Source: an uncultured Prevotellaceae bacterium
GTDB lineage: Bacteria > Bacteroidota > Bacteroidia > Bacteroidales > Bacteroidaceae
Direction: 5' to 3'
NCBI GenBank assembly: GCA_900318305.1
Contig: ONKB01000080.1
Span: 1-63,508, forward strand
DNA length: 63,508 bases
The number at the start of each line of letters is the position of its first letter. Position 1 is the first letter of the stretch. Positions 1-7,833 of the stretch are shown piece after piece. The position numbers were made by a program, and so were the translations under genes. Under the pieces are notes generated by a model. The model was not told the DNA's origin, searched no databases, and was given only the letters and a program-made list of their open reading frames with translations.

Positions 1-100
1 AAAATGAGCGTCCGTTTTTAAGGCTTGAAAACACGAAAAAAGCCCGATTTTGTCCATTTCTGTACTTTAAAGTACCAAAAAGGACAAAATTTTGATAGTT
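1..100. repeat. Left copy of the inverted end repeat
   Basis: Bases 1-87 are the exact reverse complement of 63422-63508, and weaker identity continues to about base 100 (mismatches at 88, 89 and 97). It contains an inverted repeat, ATTTTGTCC at 47-55 against GGACAAAAT at 82-90, around a perfect 14-bp palindrome GTACTTTAAAGTAC at 62-75. It begins right after the polA stop and could act as polA's terminator on the minus strand, where a T-rich stretch follows the stem. It is probably a dispersed genomic repeat at which the assembly stopped. Confidence 0.85.
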
Positions 101-102
101 CG

Positions 103-2871
103 CTAATGTGCCTCTAACCAGTTTTTTCCCCAGCCACAATCGGCAACAAGGGGAACACTAAGTTGACAGGCATTGGCCATTTCTGTCTGTACGATAGTTT
201 GCACTTTGTCCTTTTCTTCTGGATATACACTGAAGTTAAGTTCGTCGTGTACTTGCAGAATCATTTTAGACTTGATGTTTTCTTCTTTGAAACGTTGTGC
301 GATGCGAATCATGGCAACCTTAATGATGTCGGCAGCACTGCCTTGAATAGGAGCATTTACCGCATTCCGTTCAGCAAATTTACGGACTACTGCATTTTGG
401 GAGTTGATGTCGGGTAAGTATCTCCGGCGGTGGAAGATGGTTTCTACATAACCCTGTTGCCGGGCTGTTTCAACAATAGTGTCGGTATAAGTCTTGATGT
501 TTGGAAATGTCTGAAAATAGCTTTTTATCAATTCCTTGGCTTCTGTGCGGCTGATGCCTATTCTTTGGGAGAGTCCAAATGTGGTGATGCCGTAAACGAT
601 ACCAAAATTGGCTGTTTTGGCTTTACGTCTTTCCTCTGAAGTAACAGATGAAATATTTTTATGGTATATCTTAGCTGCTGTTGCTGCATGGATGTCGTGA
701 CCTTCAATAAAGGCTGATTTCATTTGTTCATCATTGCTCAAGTGGGCAAGGATGCGCAGTTCAATCTGGGAATAGTCGGCAGAAAAGAACAAACATCCTT
801 CCTCTGGAATGAATGCTTTACGGATTTCCTTACCGTCTTCACCTCTTACCGGTATATTCTGGAGATTGGGGTCACTCGAACTTAGGCGTCCTGTGGCAGT
901 GATGGCCTGATTAAACGAGGTATGTATATGGTGAGTTTGTGGATTGACCAGGGTAGGGAGTGCATCAACATATGTGCTGAGTAATTTTTTCATGGCCCTG
1001 TAGTTAAGTATGGGCTCAATAATTGGACTTTTATAACGCAAGGCCTCTAATGTAGCTTCAGACGTTTCGTATTGTCCTGTCTTTGTCTTTTTGGCTTTGT
1101 TGTCGAGTTGCATCACGTCAAACAGTATTTCTCCGACCTGACGAGGAGAAGAGATATTAAACTCCTGTCCGCTAATGTCGTGGACTTGTTTCTCATATTC
1201 CTTAAGGCGTTCTTTAAACAGAACAGATATATCGCTCAATACTTTTTTGTCTATAACGACCCCATTCTTTTCCATATCTGCCAATACAGGCATGAGTGGC
1301 ATCTCAATATCTTCAAATAAGTGGTATTCATTGTTCTTGTTGAGTTCTATTTCCATAAACGGTTTAAGCCTCATACAGAAATCAGTCCTTTGGGAAGTGT
1401 AGTCGGCACATATTTTTTGAGGAAGCAAACCCATATTCCATGTGGTTTTCTCTTTGCCGGTGAAATAGGATTCTATGTTTATGACATCTGTATGCAGGTA
1501 TGTGTCAGCCAATGAAGCCAACAAGTGCTTTTGCTCGGGTTGAATCACATAGTGAGCCAACATGACATCAAAAAGTTTGCCTCTTAATTCTATATTGTAG
1601 TTTTTTAAAACAAGGACAGAATATTTCAAGTTGAAGCCAATTTTGGATATTGAGTCATCAGACAATACGTTCTTTACCTGGATGAGAATATCTTCTTTGT
1701 CATTTTGGTTTTCGTCCAAGGGAATGAAAGAGGCCTCGCCTTCCTGGGTTGAAAAAGAAAAACCGATTATTTTAGCATCAACAGCAACAGTAGAAGTGGT
1801 TGCCAGTGTAAAAGAAAGATTTTTTTCGACATAAATTTTTTTAAATAATTCAGCTCTTTTGTCCTTATTATCAGCTATTTGATAATTAGATTGTAGGGTT
1901 TTTGGGCTGCTGAGAATCGATTTTTTTGAATCAACCGTGGAATTGTCCATGAAATTTCCAAACAGATCGAGTTGAACAGGACCTTTTGGGGCAGATGGCT
2001 CATCAGTTTCACAAATTTTTTTGAGAAGGGAACGAAATTCTAACTCCTCAAAGATTTTTTTAAGCTCAACTTTATTGATGCTTTTTATTCGCAGATATTC
2101 TTCTTTGAAATCAATAGGGACATCAGTTTTTATAGTTACCAGAAATTTTGAGAAAAGGACTTGCTCTTTATTCTCTTTCAAGTTATCCTGAAGTTTGCCT
2201 TTAATTTCATCGAGATGATCATAGATTTGTTCGATAGAACCATATTTATTGATAAGTGAAACGGCTGTTTTTTGACCCACATTCGGACATCCTGGTACAT
2301 TGTCGGAACTATCGCCCATTAAACCAAGCATATCAATGACATAAGATGGATTTGGCAAATCGTATTTTTGAGAAACTTCGGTAGGACCGAGAATTTCTGC
2401 CTCGTTTTTACCATGAGAAGGTCGGATAATCTTGATGTTATCAGTTACGAGTTGACAATAATCTTTGTCAGGAGTGACCATATATGTTTCAAACCCTTTT
2501 TCTTTGGCTTTATAGGCTAAAGTGCCGATGATATCGTCGGCTTCATATCCTGCCTCTTCAAATATGGTGATATTAAATGCTTTTATTATTTCCTTAATGA
2601 CAGGAACGGATTCTTCGATTCCTTCAGGGGTTTTATCACGTTGTGCCTTGTATGCAGGATAGGCATCATGCCGGAAAGTAGGACCTTTCGGATCAAAGGC
2701 AATACCGATGTGTGTGGGTTGTTCTTTGTCAAGAATTTCCTTGAGCGTGTTGACAAAACCAAAGATGGTAGAAGTATTGAAACCTTTGGAATTTATCCTT
2801 GGAGAACGCATTAAAGCATAGAATGCGCGGTAAATGAGTGCATAAGCATCTAATAAAACTAATTTATTCAT
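103..2871 (-). CDS. polA: DNA polymerase I
   Basis: DNA polymerase I, 922 aa, removes RNA primers and fills gaps in replication and repair. The N-terminal ~290 residues are the 5'-3' exonuclease. A 3'-5' exonuclease fold follows (about 330-510), then the polymerase domain with TGRLSSSDPNLQNIPVR, motif A DYSQIELR near residue 700, the O-helix RRKAKTANFGIVYG and motif C QVHDEL near 872. By alignment from memory to E. coli Pol I, the four metal-binding acidic residues of the proofreading domain are replaced, so this domain is probably inactive. The frame stays open 92 codons upstream, but MNKLVLLDAY at 2871 matches the family start and gives normal length. It diverges from the prenyl synthase gene. 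Confidence 0.97.
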   Translation of the reverse strand: MNKLVLLDAYALIYRAFYALMRSPRINSKGFNTSTIFGFVNTLKEILDKEQPTHIGIAFDPKGPTFRHDAYPAYKAQRDKTPEGIEESVPVIKEIIKAFNITIFEEAGYEADDIIGTLAYKAKEKGFETYMVTPDKDYCQLVTDNIKIIRPSHGKNEAEILGPTEVSQKYDLPNPSYVIDMLGLMGDSSDNVPGCPNVGQKTAVSLINKYGSIEQIYDHLDEIKGKLQDNLKENKEQVLFSKFLVTIKTDVPIDFKEEYLRIKSINKVELKKIFEELEFRSLLKKICETDEPSAPKGPVQLDLFGNFMDNSTVDSKKSILSSPKTLQSNYQIADNKDKRAELFKKIYVEKNLSFTLATTSTVAVDAKIIGFSFSTQEGEASFIPLDENQNDKEDILIQVKNVLSDDSISKIGFNLKYSVLVLKNYNIELRGKLFDVMLAHYVIQPEQKHLLASLADTYLHTDVINIESYFTGKEKTTWNMGLLPQKICADYTSQRTDFCMRLKPFMEIELNKNNEYHLFEDIEMPLMPVLADMEKNGVVIDKKVLSDISVLFKERLKEYEKQVHDISGQEFNISSPRQVGEILFDVMQLDNKAKKTKTGQYETSEATLEALRYKSPIIEPILNYRAMKKLLSTYVDALPTLVNPQTHHIHTSFNQAITATGRLSSSDPNLQNIPVRGEDGKEIRKAFIPEEGCLFFSADYSQIELRILAHLSNDEQMKSAFIEGHDIHAATAAKIYHKNISSVTSEERRKAKTANFGIVYGITTFGLSQRIGISRTEAKELIKSYFQTFPNIKTYTDTIVETARQQGYVETIFHRRRYLPDINSQNAVVRKFAERNAVNAPIQGSAADIIKVAMIRIAQRFKEENIKSKMILQVHDELNFSVYPEEKDKVQTIVQTEMANACQLSVPLVADCGWGKNWLEAH

Positions 2872-2936
2872 TGTATGATTTATACTTTGTTCTGTAAAAT
2901 TAAGGAATTTATACGAAGTGAAAAATGATATTTTCG

Positions 2937-2944
2937 TAAATTTG
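2937..2944 (+). promoter_or_regulatory. -7 promoter box for polyprenyl synthase
   Basis: TAAATTTG fits the Bacteroidetes TAnnTTTG -7 element. No clear -33 TTTG is visible. A start site about 7 bp downstream would put the GTG at 2963 in a short leader and would exclude a start at 2918. Confidence 0.5.
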
Positions 2945-2962
2945 CAATATAAAAGCAGTAAG

Positions 2963-3928
2963 GTGGATTCTTTATCAAAAATCAAAGAACCTATAAAGCA
3001 GGACTTGATATGTTTTAATAAAATTTTTAATGAAACATTAAACAGTTCCAATCCGTATTTGTCACAGATCATTTCCTCTATTGGAAAGAACGGAAAGCAG
3101 GTACGACCGATATTGCTTTTGCTTGTTGCCAAGGAGTTTGGCGACATAACAAAGTCTACATATCTTTCTGCTACTACTTTAGAAATACTGCATACGGCAA
3201 GTTTAATTCATGACGATGTCGTCGATGAAAGCAATGAGCGCCGAGGCAGAAAATCGCTTAATTCCTTGTATGGAAATAAAACGGCTGTATTAGCAGGAGA
3301 TTATATTCTGTCTTCTGCGTTGTTGAGTGCCTGTAAGACGAATTTAGATATAGTAACACGAATAGCCGATTTGGGAAGGTTGCTCTCTGAGGGAGAGATA
3401 GTACAGTTAAAGAATACTTCAGATGAGAGTTTTTCAGAAGAAACTTATTTTGAGGCCATAAGTTTAAAGACAGCATCCCTTTTTTCAATGTGTTGTGAAT
3501 TAGGGGCTATGTCGGTTAATGCGCCGAAAGACACCGTATTAAAAATGCGCCAATTTGGCGAATGGATAGGAATTTGCTTCCAAATCAGAGATGACATATT
3601 TGATTATTTTGACGACAATATAGGAAAACCAACAGGCAACGATATCGCTGAGGGAAAACTCACTTTGCCGTTATTGTTTGCATTGTCCCATTATCCAGAC
3701 GCCAGGATGACAGAGCTTGCCCTAAAGGCAAAACAATCAAATATAACCAAAGAAGAGATTGTTGATCTTGTTGATTACGCCAAGAATAAGGGAGGAATGG
3801 AGTATGCTCAGCAAAAAATGCTGGAATTTGCCCAAAAAGCAAAATCATTGTTAATTGAGTTCAAGCATCAGGATATTCAGCAGGCTTTATTGGAATATAT
3901 CGATTTTGTAACGAACAGAAAATCATAA
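2963..3928 (+). CDS. Polyprenyl diphosphate synthase (trans-prenyltransferase)
   Basis: Makes long-chain polyprenyl diphosphate from farnesyl diphosphate and isopentenyl diphosphate, most likely the menaquinone side chain. Both aspartate-rich Mg-binding motifs are present: DDVVDE in the LIHDDVVDESNERRG stretch and DDIFD in QIRDDIFDYF. The frame is open from 2918. I prefer the GTG at 2963 (product VDSLSKIKEPI, 321 aa) because a -7 promoter box lies at 2937-2944 and family members start near this point. Menaquinone would serve the fumarate reductase encoded further right. The chain length cannot be read reliably from the sequence. A strong hairpin follows the stop. Confidence 0.92.
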   Translation: MDSLSKIKEPIKQDLICFNKIFNETLNSSNPYLSQIISSIGKNGKQVRPILLLLVAKEFGDITKSTYLSATTLEILHTASLIHDDVVDESNERRGRKSLNSLYGNKTAVLAGDYILSSALLSACKTNLDIVTRIADLGRLLSEGEIVQLKNTSDESFSEETYFEAISLKTASLFSMCCELGAMSVNAPKDTVLKMRQFGEWIGICFQIRDDIFDYFDDNIGKPTGNDIAEGKLTLPLLFALSHYPDARMTELALKAKQSNITKEEIVDLVDYAKNKGGMEYAQQKMLEFAQKAKSLLIEFKHQDIQQALLEYIDFVTNRKS

Positions 3929-3946
3929 TTAGCAATAATAGAAGGA

Positions 3947-3990
3947 GCCTCCGATAGAAATAATACTTCTTTCGGAGGCCTCTTCTTTTA
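3947..3990 (+). terminator. Terminator after polyprenyl synthase
   Basis: GCCTCCGA (3947-3954) pairs with TCGGAGGC (3972-3979) and is followed by a T-rich run, CTCTTCTTTT. It sits 18 bp after the stop codon. Confidence 0.75.
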
Positions 3991-4115
3991 GTATGTGATT
4001 GTTATTTGTCAGCAAACAATTGTCCCTTCGGTGTCATTGACCCACCAAAATCACATCGGATTTGTTGCCCAAGGTAAATGCGTCTGTTATCGGGTTGTTA
4101 CTCGGTCAAAAGCGA

Positions 4116-5009
4116 TTAGAATACTTTGACGTCTTTGCCGGTTAAATCAGAGAGGATATTGTTTGCCAGGCTGCTTGCGCCGATACGGAAGAATTCTGTG
4201 TAGAGCCACTCTTTACCTAAAACTTCTTTTATAATGGTATAATAGGTAATAGCTTCATCAACAGTTCTGACACCGCCTGCGACCTTGATACCTACTTTCT
4301 GTCCAGTCTTCTCATAATACTCTTTGATAGCCTGACACATTACGTAGACAGATTCAGGCGTAGCGCTGACATCAATTTTGCCTGTTGATGTTTTGACAAA
4401 GTCAGCACCACTGTACATGGAAATAAGAGCAGCCTTTTTGATGTTCTCAGCTGTTTTGAGGGCACCTGTTTCAAGTATGACTTTCAGATTGCTTTCCTCG
4501 CCGACAATAGCCTTTATCTCATTAATCTCATCAAAACATTGTTCATAGTCACCCATCAGGAAGAAACCAACAGGAAGTACGATATCTATTTCTGTTGCTC
4601 CGTCCTTTAGTGCAAGGCTTGTCTCAATGGTTTTAACTTCAGGAAATGTCTGTGAAGAAGGGAATCCGCCACTTACACATGTTATAGCCACTCCGTCAGC
4701 TTCAAGGGACTGACTGACAACTTTTGCGAATCTTGGATAAACGCAAATGGCGGCAGGGTGGGGGAAGTCAGGGTTTTTGTCGGTAAAATCGTTTATTTTT
4801 TCTGTGAGTTTTAATACGCTGTCTTCACTATCAGTAACGGTAAGTGTAGTTATTTCAATCGTACTGAAAAGGAAGCGTTTTATGTCGGAAGAATTATTTT
4901 CTTCTTTCTTTTCAAGGATTTTTTTTACCTCTAGACTGACTTGTTCGTCTTTTAACTGACAGTCATACAAACTAAGCGCTTGTTCATATTTGCTTTTTAA
5001 TGTTTCCAT
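4116..5009 (-). CDS. deoC: Deoxyribose-phosphate aldolase
   Basis: Cleaves 2-deoxyribose-5-phosphate to glyceraldehyde-3-phosphate and acetaldehyde in deoxynucleoside catabolism. The protein is 297 aa, with an N-terminal extension relative to the ~250 aa E. coli enzyme, as is usual for the Bacteroidales form. The Schiff-base lysine lies in GADFVKTSTGK and the second active-site lysine in GIKVAGGVRT. The ATG at 5009 begins 4 bp after the MazG-like gene's stop, so the two are surely co-transcribed. It is the last gene of the mnmG-uvrC-dtd-mazG-deoC run. Confidence 0.95.
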   Translation of the reverse strand: METLKSKYEQALSLYDCQLKDEQVSLEVKKILEKKEENNSSDIKRFLFSTIEITTLTVTDSEDSVLKLTEKINDFTDKNPDFPHPAAICVYPRFAKVVSQSLEADGVAITCVSGGFPSSQTFPEVKTIETSLALKDGATEIDIVLPVGFFLMGDYEQCFDEINEIKAIVGEESNLKVILETGALKTAENIKKAALISMYSGADFVKTSTGKIDVSATPESVYVMCQAIKEYYEKTGQKVGIKVAGGVRTVDEAITYYTIIKEVLGKEWLYTEFFRIGASSLANNILSDLTGKDVKVF

Positions 5010-5013
5010 ATAA

Positions 5014-5343
5014 TTATAGTTTAGAATTATTTTTGTGTCTTATGGCGTCTCTTTTTGTTTTCTTTGTGATGGATTGTAAAAATGCGGTTGTTAAATCGAC
5101 ATTGGTTTGGTTGGCAATGCAAAGAAGCACCCAAAAAACATCAGCAAGTTCTTCTGAGAGATTATCCTTTTCATTGGCTTTGAATGACTGGTCACCATAT
5201 TTCCTGGCGATGATCCGGGCTAATTCTCCTACTTCTTCTGTGAGACAAGCCATATTGGTTAATTCGCTGAAGTATCTTACACCATATTGATGAATCCAGT
5301 CATCAACCATTTTCTGAGCTTGTTGGATGCTGATAGTCTCCAT
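5014..5343 (-). CDS. MazG-like nucleotide pyrophosphohydrolase
   Basis: Small all-alpha NTP pyrophosphohydrolase of the MazG/RS21-C6 type, likely a house-cleaning enzyme that hydrolyses a non-canonical or surplus (d)NTP. The metal-binding signature is visible as EEVGELARIIARKYGDQ and EELADVFW. An in-frame methionine exists 13 codons upstream, but the ATG at 5343 (METISIQQAQ) gives 109 aa, normal for the group, and a -7 promoter box at 5361-5368 lies just before it. The substrate cannot be assigned. Confidence 0.88.
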   Translation of the reverse strand: METISIQQAQKMVDDWIHQYGVRYFSELTNMACLTEEVGELARIIARKYGDQSFKANEKDNLSEELADVFWVLLCIANQTNVDLTTAFLQSITKKTKRDAIRHKNNSKL

Positions 5344-5360
5344 GTTAATAAGTTGTTGTG

Positions 5361-5368
5361 CAAATATA
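5361..5368 (-). promoter_or_regulatory. Internal -7 promoter box before mazG
   Basis: On the minus strand this reads TATATTTG, fitting TAnnTTTG, 18 bp upstream of the chosen mazG start and inside the 126-bp gap after dtd. It suggests that mazG-deoC also has its own transcript. No convincing -33 box. Confidence 0.45.
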
Positions 5369-5469
5369 CTCAAATTTGCCAATATATTTTGGCTTACTAT
5401 TAAATATCTGTGTTTGCTTAGAGATTGTAATAAAGAAATAATCAGGGTTTTGCAGGTGATCCGATACGT

Positions 5470-5922
5470 TTATTCTTTTATTTTACTATCCAAAAAGATA
5501 GTCACCGGACCGTCATTAAGGAGTTCTACTTTCATGTCTGCCCCAAATTCTCCTGAGCCAAATTTGCCTGGGCATTCTTTTTCCATGACTTGACAAAACT
5601 TGTTGTATAAAGGAACGGAAATATCATGTCCTGCCGCACGGATGTATGAAGGACGGTTGCCCTTCTTGCATGATGCATAGAGCGTAAATTGACTGACAAC
5701 CAAAATGCCTGCACAAATATCTAATGCGGAGATATTCATAACATTGTTCTCATCTTCAAATATCCGCATATTTAAGATCTTTTTAACCAGCCAGTTAATA
5801 TCTTCATCTGTGTCAGTGGCTTCAATGCCGAGAAGCAACAGGAGTCCTTTGCCGATACAAGATTTGACATTCCCATCGATTGAAACGCTGGCGTGACCAA
5901 CACGTTGTAAAACAATTCTCAT
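5470..5922 (-). CDS. dtd: D-aminoacyl-tRNA deacylase
   Basis: Removes D-amino acids and glycine from mischarged tRNA, protecting translation fidelity. The 150 aa length and start MRIVLQRVGHASVSI are typical. The two hallmark motifs are present: VSQFTLYASCKKGNRPS (SQFTL motif) and FGADMKVELLNDGPVT (the NDGPVT equivalent of NxGPVT). The start at 5922 lies 5 bp after the uvrC stop, so it is in the same operon. Confidence 0.96.
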   Translation of the reverse strand: MRIVLQRVGHASVSIDGNVKSCIGKGLLLLLGIEATDTDEDINWLVKKILNMRIFEDENNVMNISALDICAGILVVSQFTLYASCKKGNRPSYIRAAGHDISVPLYNKFCQVMEKECPGKFGSGEFGADMKVELLNDGPVTIFLDSKIKE

Positions 5923-5927
5923 GTTAT

Positions 5928-7757
5928 TTATTGATTTATAGTATGTAAAGCGTTGAATATGTTTATCCCCCTTTTATTGCCTAACACTTTTTGTATCTGT
6001 TCCAAAGAAGCTTCCTTTATGCGTTTTATGCTCCTAAACTCTTTGATTAACAGAGACTTGGTAACTTTTCCAACGCCAGTAATTTCATCTAATTCTGATG
6101 CAATTTGTCGTTTACTTCGCTTCTCCCGGTGGAATGTGATGGCAAAGCGGTGTACTTCATCTTGCATCTTTGTCAGCAAGCGGAATAATTCGCTGTTGGT
6201 TTTGATGCCAATTGTTTGGGGAGGAAATCCAAAGAGGAGTTCATTGGTCCTGTGCTTGTCGTTTTTAGCTAAACCGGCAATAGGAATATCAAGATGCAAT
6301 TCGTTTGAAATGACTTCTCTGACACAATTCATCTGTCCTATGCCACCATCAGTGATGATAAGGTCGGGTAGAGGAAGCTGATCCTTAATGGCTCTGCTGT
6401 ACCGTCTTCTAACCACTTCTTTCATTGAGGCATAGTCGTCGGGGCCGACAACACTGTTTATGTTGTATTTCCGGTATTCGCTTTTGGCTGGTTTGAGTTT
6501 TCTGAACACAACACATCCGGCAACAGCATCAGTGCCTGAAATATTTGAATTATCAAACAATTCGATTTGCACAGGTAATGTTGGCAAGTGTAAATATTGT
6601 TTTATCTCAGTCATCAGCCGAATGGTTTTTTGCTCAGGATTTGAACTTTCTGCCTGTTTCATTCTGTCAAATTTATATTGTTTGACATTGAGTCCAGATA
6701 GGTCAAGCAGCTTCTTTTTGTCTCCACGCTGAGGTATGGTAAAGGTCAGTGTTTCGTCTGGATAATCTATCTTAAAGGGGAGAACTATTTCTTTTGATTT
6801 GCTTTTGAACCGTTCTCTCATTTCGACAATACCCATGATGAGTAACTCTTCGGGGGTTTCCTCCATTTTCTTTTTGTATTCAAAAGTGAAAGCTTGTACA
6901 ATGCTGCCTTGTATGATGTGAAGATAGTTTATATATGCGTTGTTCTCATCAGTTTCAATATTAAAGACATCAATGTTGGTGTTGCTTGCGTGAACGATTT
7001 CACTCTTTGCCTGAAAACACTTGAGTTGCTCATATTTGTTTTTTATGGCTTGTGCCTCTTCAAATCGCATTCCTTGAGCCAAAAGTGTCATATCCGTGCG
7101 CATATCTTTAAGGATTTGGCCGATATTGCCCTTCAGGAGTTCCCTGCAGTCATGGATGTCTTTCAGATAACTCTCTTTGCTTTGCTCACCTATACAGACA
7201 CCCTTGCATTTATGCATGTGGTAGTTCAGACATACTTTGTATTTGCCATTATCGATGTCTTTTTCTTTCAGAGGCAATCGGCATGGACGAGGCTGATAGA
7301 GTTTTTTTATCAAATCCAGCAATGCATACATTGTTTTTTCGTGGCTGTAAGGCCCATAATAATCGCCCCCCTTGAGATCAATGGTTCTTGTCTTAATGAT
7401 TCTGGGATATTCCTCCTTTGTTATGCAGATAGATGGATATGTTTTGTCATCTTTTAGTAGGATGTTATACTTTGGTTTGTATTTTTTGATAAGGTTATTC
7501 TCCAGCAGTAACGCATCAGTTTCTGTTTCTACGACAATATATTTTATGTCTCTGATTTTGCTGACGAGCATGGCGGTCTTCCTGTTTTGATCTTTGTTGA
7601 AGTATGAACTGACGCGCCGTTTAAGGTTTTTCGCCTTTCCAACATAAATAACGGTCTTACTGTCGTCAAGATACTGGTAACTCCCAGGTCTTTCTGGAAG
7701 GATTTGAATGATGTTTTTTAAGTAGTCTTTTACTTTTTGCATTTCTTCTTTAGCCAT
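5928..7757 (-). CDS. uvrC: Excinuclease ABC subunit C
   Basis: Dual-incision nuclease of nucleotide excision repair, acting with UvrA and UvrB. The 609 aa protein has an N-terminal GIY-YIG domain (VIYVGKAKNLKRRVSSYF, about 35-55), a cysteine cluster CLNYHMHKCKGVC, a UVR motif around EEAQAIKNKYEQL, an RNase H-like nuclease domain beginning IELFDNSNISG, and a C-terminal helix-hairpin-helix pair (LDEITGVGKVTKSLL). The 76-bp gap to mnmG holds a parS-like inverted repeat. In related genomes I recall an adenine phosphoribosyltransferase gene between mnmG and uvrC; none is here. Confidence 0.97.
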   Translation of the reverse strand: MAKEEMQKVKDYLKNIIQILPERPGSYQYLDDSKTVIYVGKAKNLKRRVSSYFNKDQNRKTAMLVSKIRDIKYIVVETETDALLLENNLIKKYKPKYNILLKDDKTYPSICITKEEYPRIIKTRTIDLKGGDYYGPYSHEKTMYALLDLIKKLYQPRPCRLPLKEKDIDNGKYKVCLNYHMHKCKGVCIGEQSKESYLKDIHDCRELLKGNIGQILKDMRTDMTLLAQGMRFEEAQAIKNKYEQLKCFQAKSEIVHASNTNIDVFNIETDENNAYINYLHIIQGSIVQAFTFEYKKKMEETPEELLIMGIVEMRERFKSKSKEIVLPFKIDYPDETLTFTIPQRGDKKKLLDLSGLNVKQYKFDRMKQAESSNPEQKTIRLMTEIKQYLHLPTLPVQIELFDNSNISGTDAVAGCVVFRKLKPAKSEYRKYNINSVVGPDDYASMKEVVRRRYSRAIKDQLPLPDLIITDGGIGQMNCVREVISNELHLDIPIAGLAKNDKHRTNELLFGFPPQTIGIKTNSELFRLLTKMQDEVHRFAITFHREKRSKRQIASELDEITGVGKVTKSLLIKEFRSIKRIKEASLEQIQKVLGNKRGINIFNALHTINQ

Positions 7758-7814
7758 TATCCCGAGAAATTTTAAGACCTTTTTGAAAGAATGATTTTTG
7801 ATTTGTGACGGAAT

Positions 7815-7830
7815 TGTTCCACGAGGAACA
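7815..7830. promoter_or_regulatory. parS-like inverted repeat (TGTTCCACGAGGAACA)
   Basis: Sixteen bases that differ at one central position from TGTTCCACGTGGAACA, a common variant of the bacterial parS centromere (consensus TGTTnCACGTGnAACA). The site lies 4 bp downstream of mnmG, a gene often close to parAB and oriC. It could instead be an RNA hairpin between mnmG and uvrC, with 6-bp arms around ACGA. No ParB gene is in this window. Confidence 0.35.
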
Positions 7831-7833
7831 TTG

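Noticed and set aside
2872-3147. 92-codon N-terminal extension of polA
   Set aside because: It is antisense to the 5' end of the divergent prenyl synthase gene, resembles no polymerase sequence, and the normal family start lies at 2871.
6894-7457. 187-codon plus-strand frame
   Set aside because: Lies wholly antisense to uvrC, whose motifs are intact; composition is that of a shadow frame.
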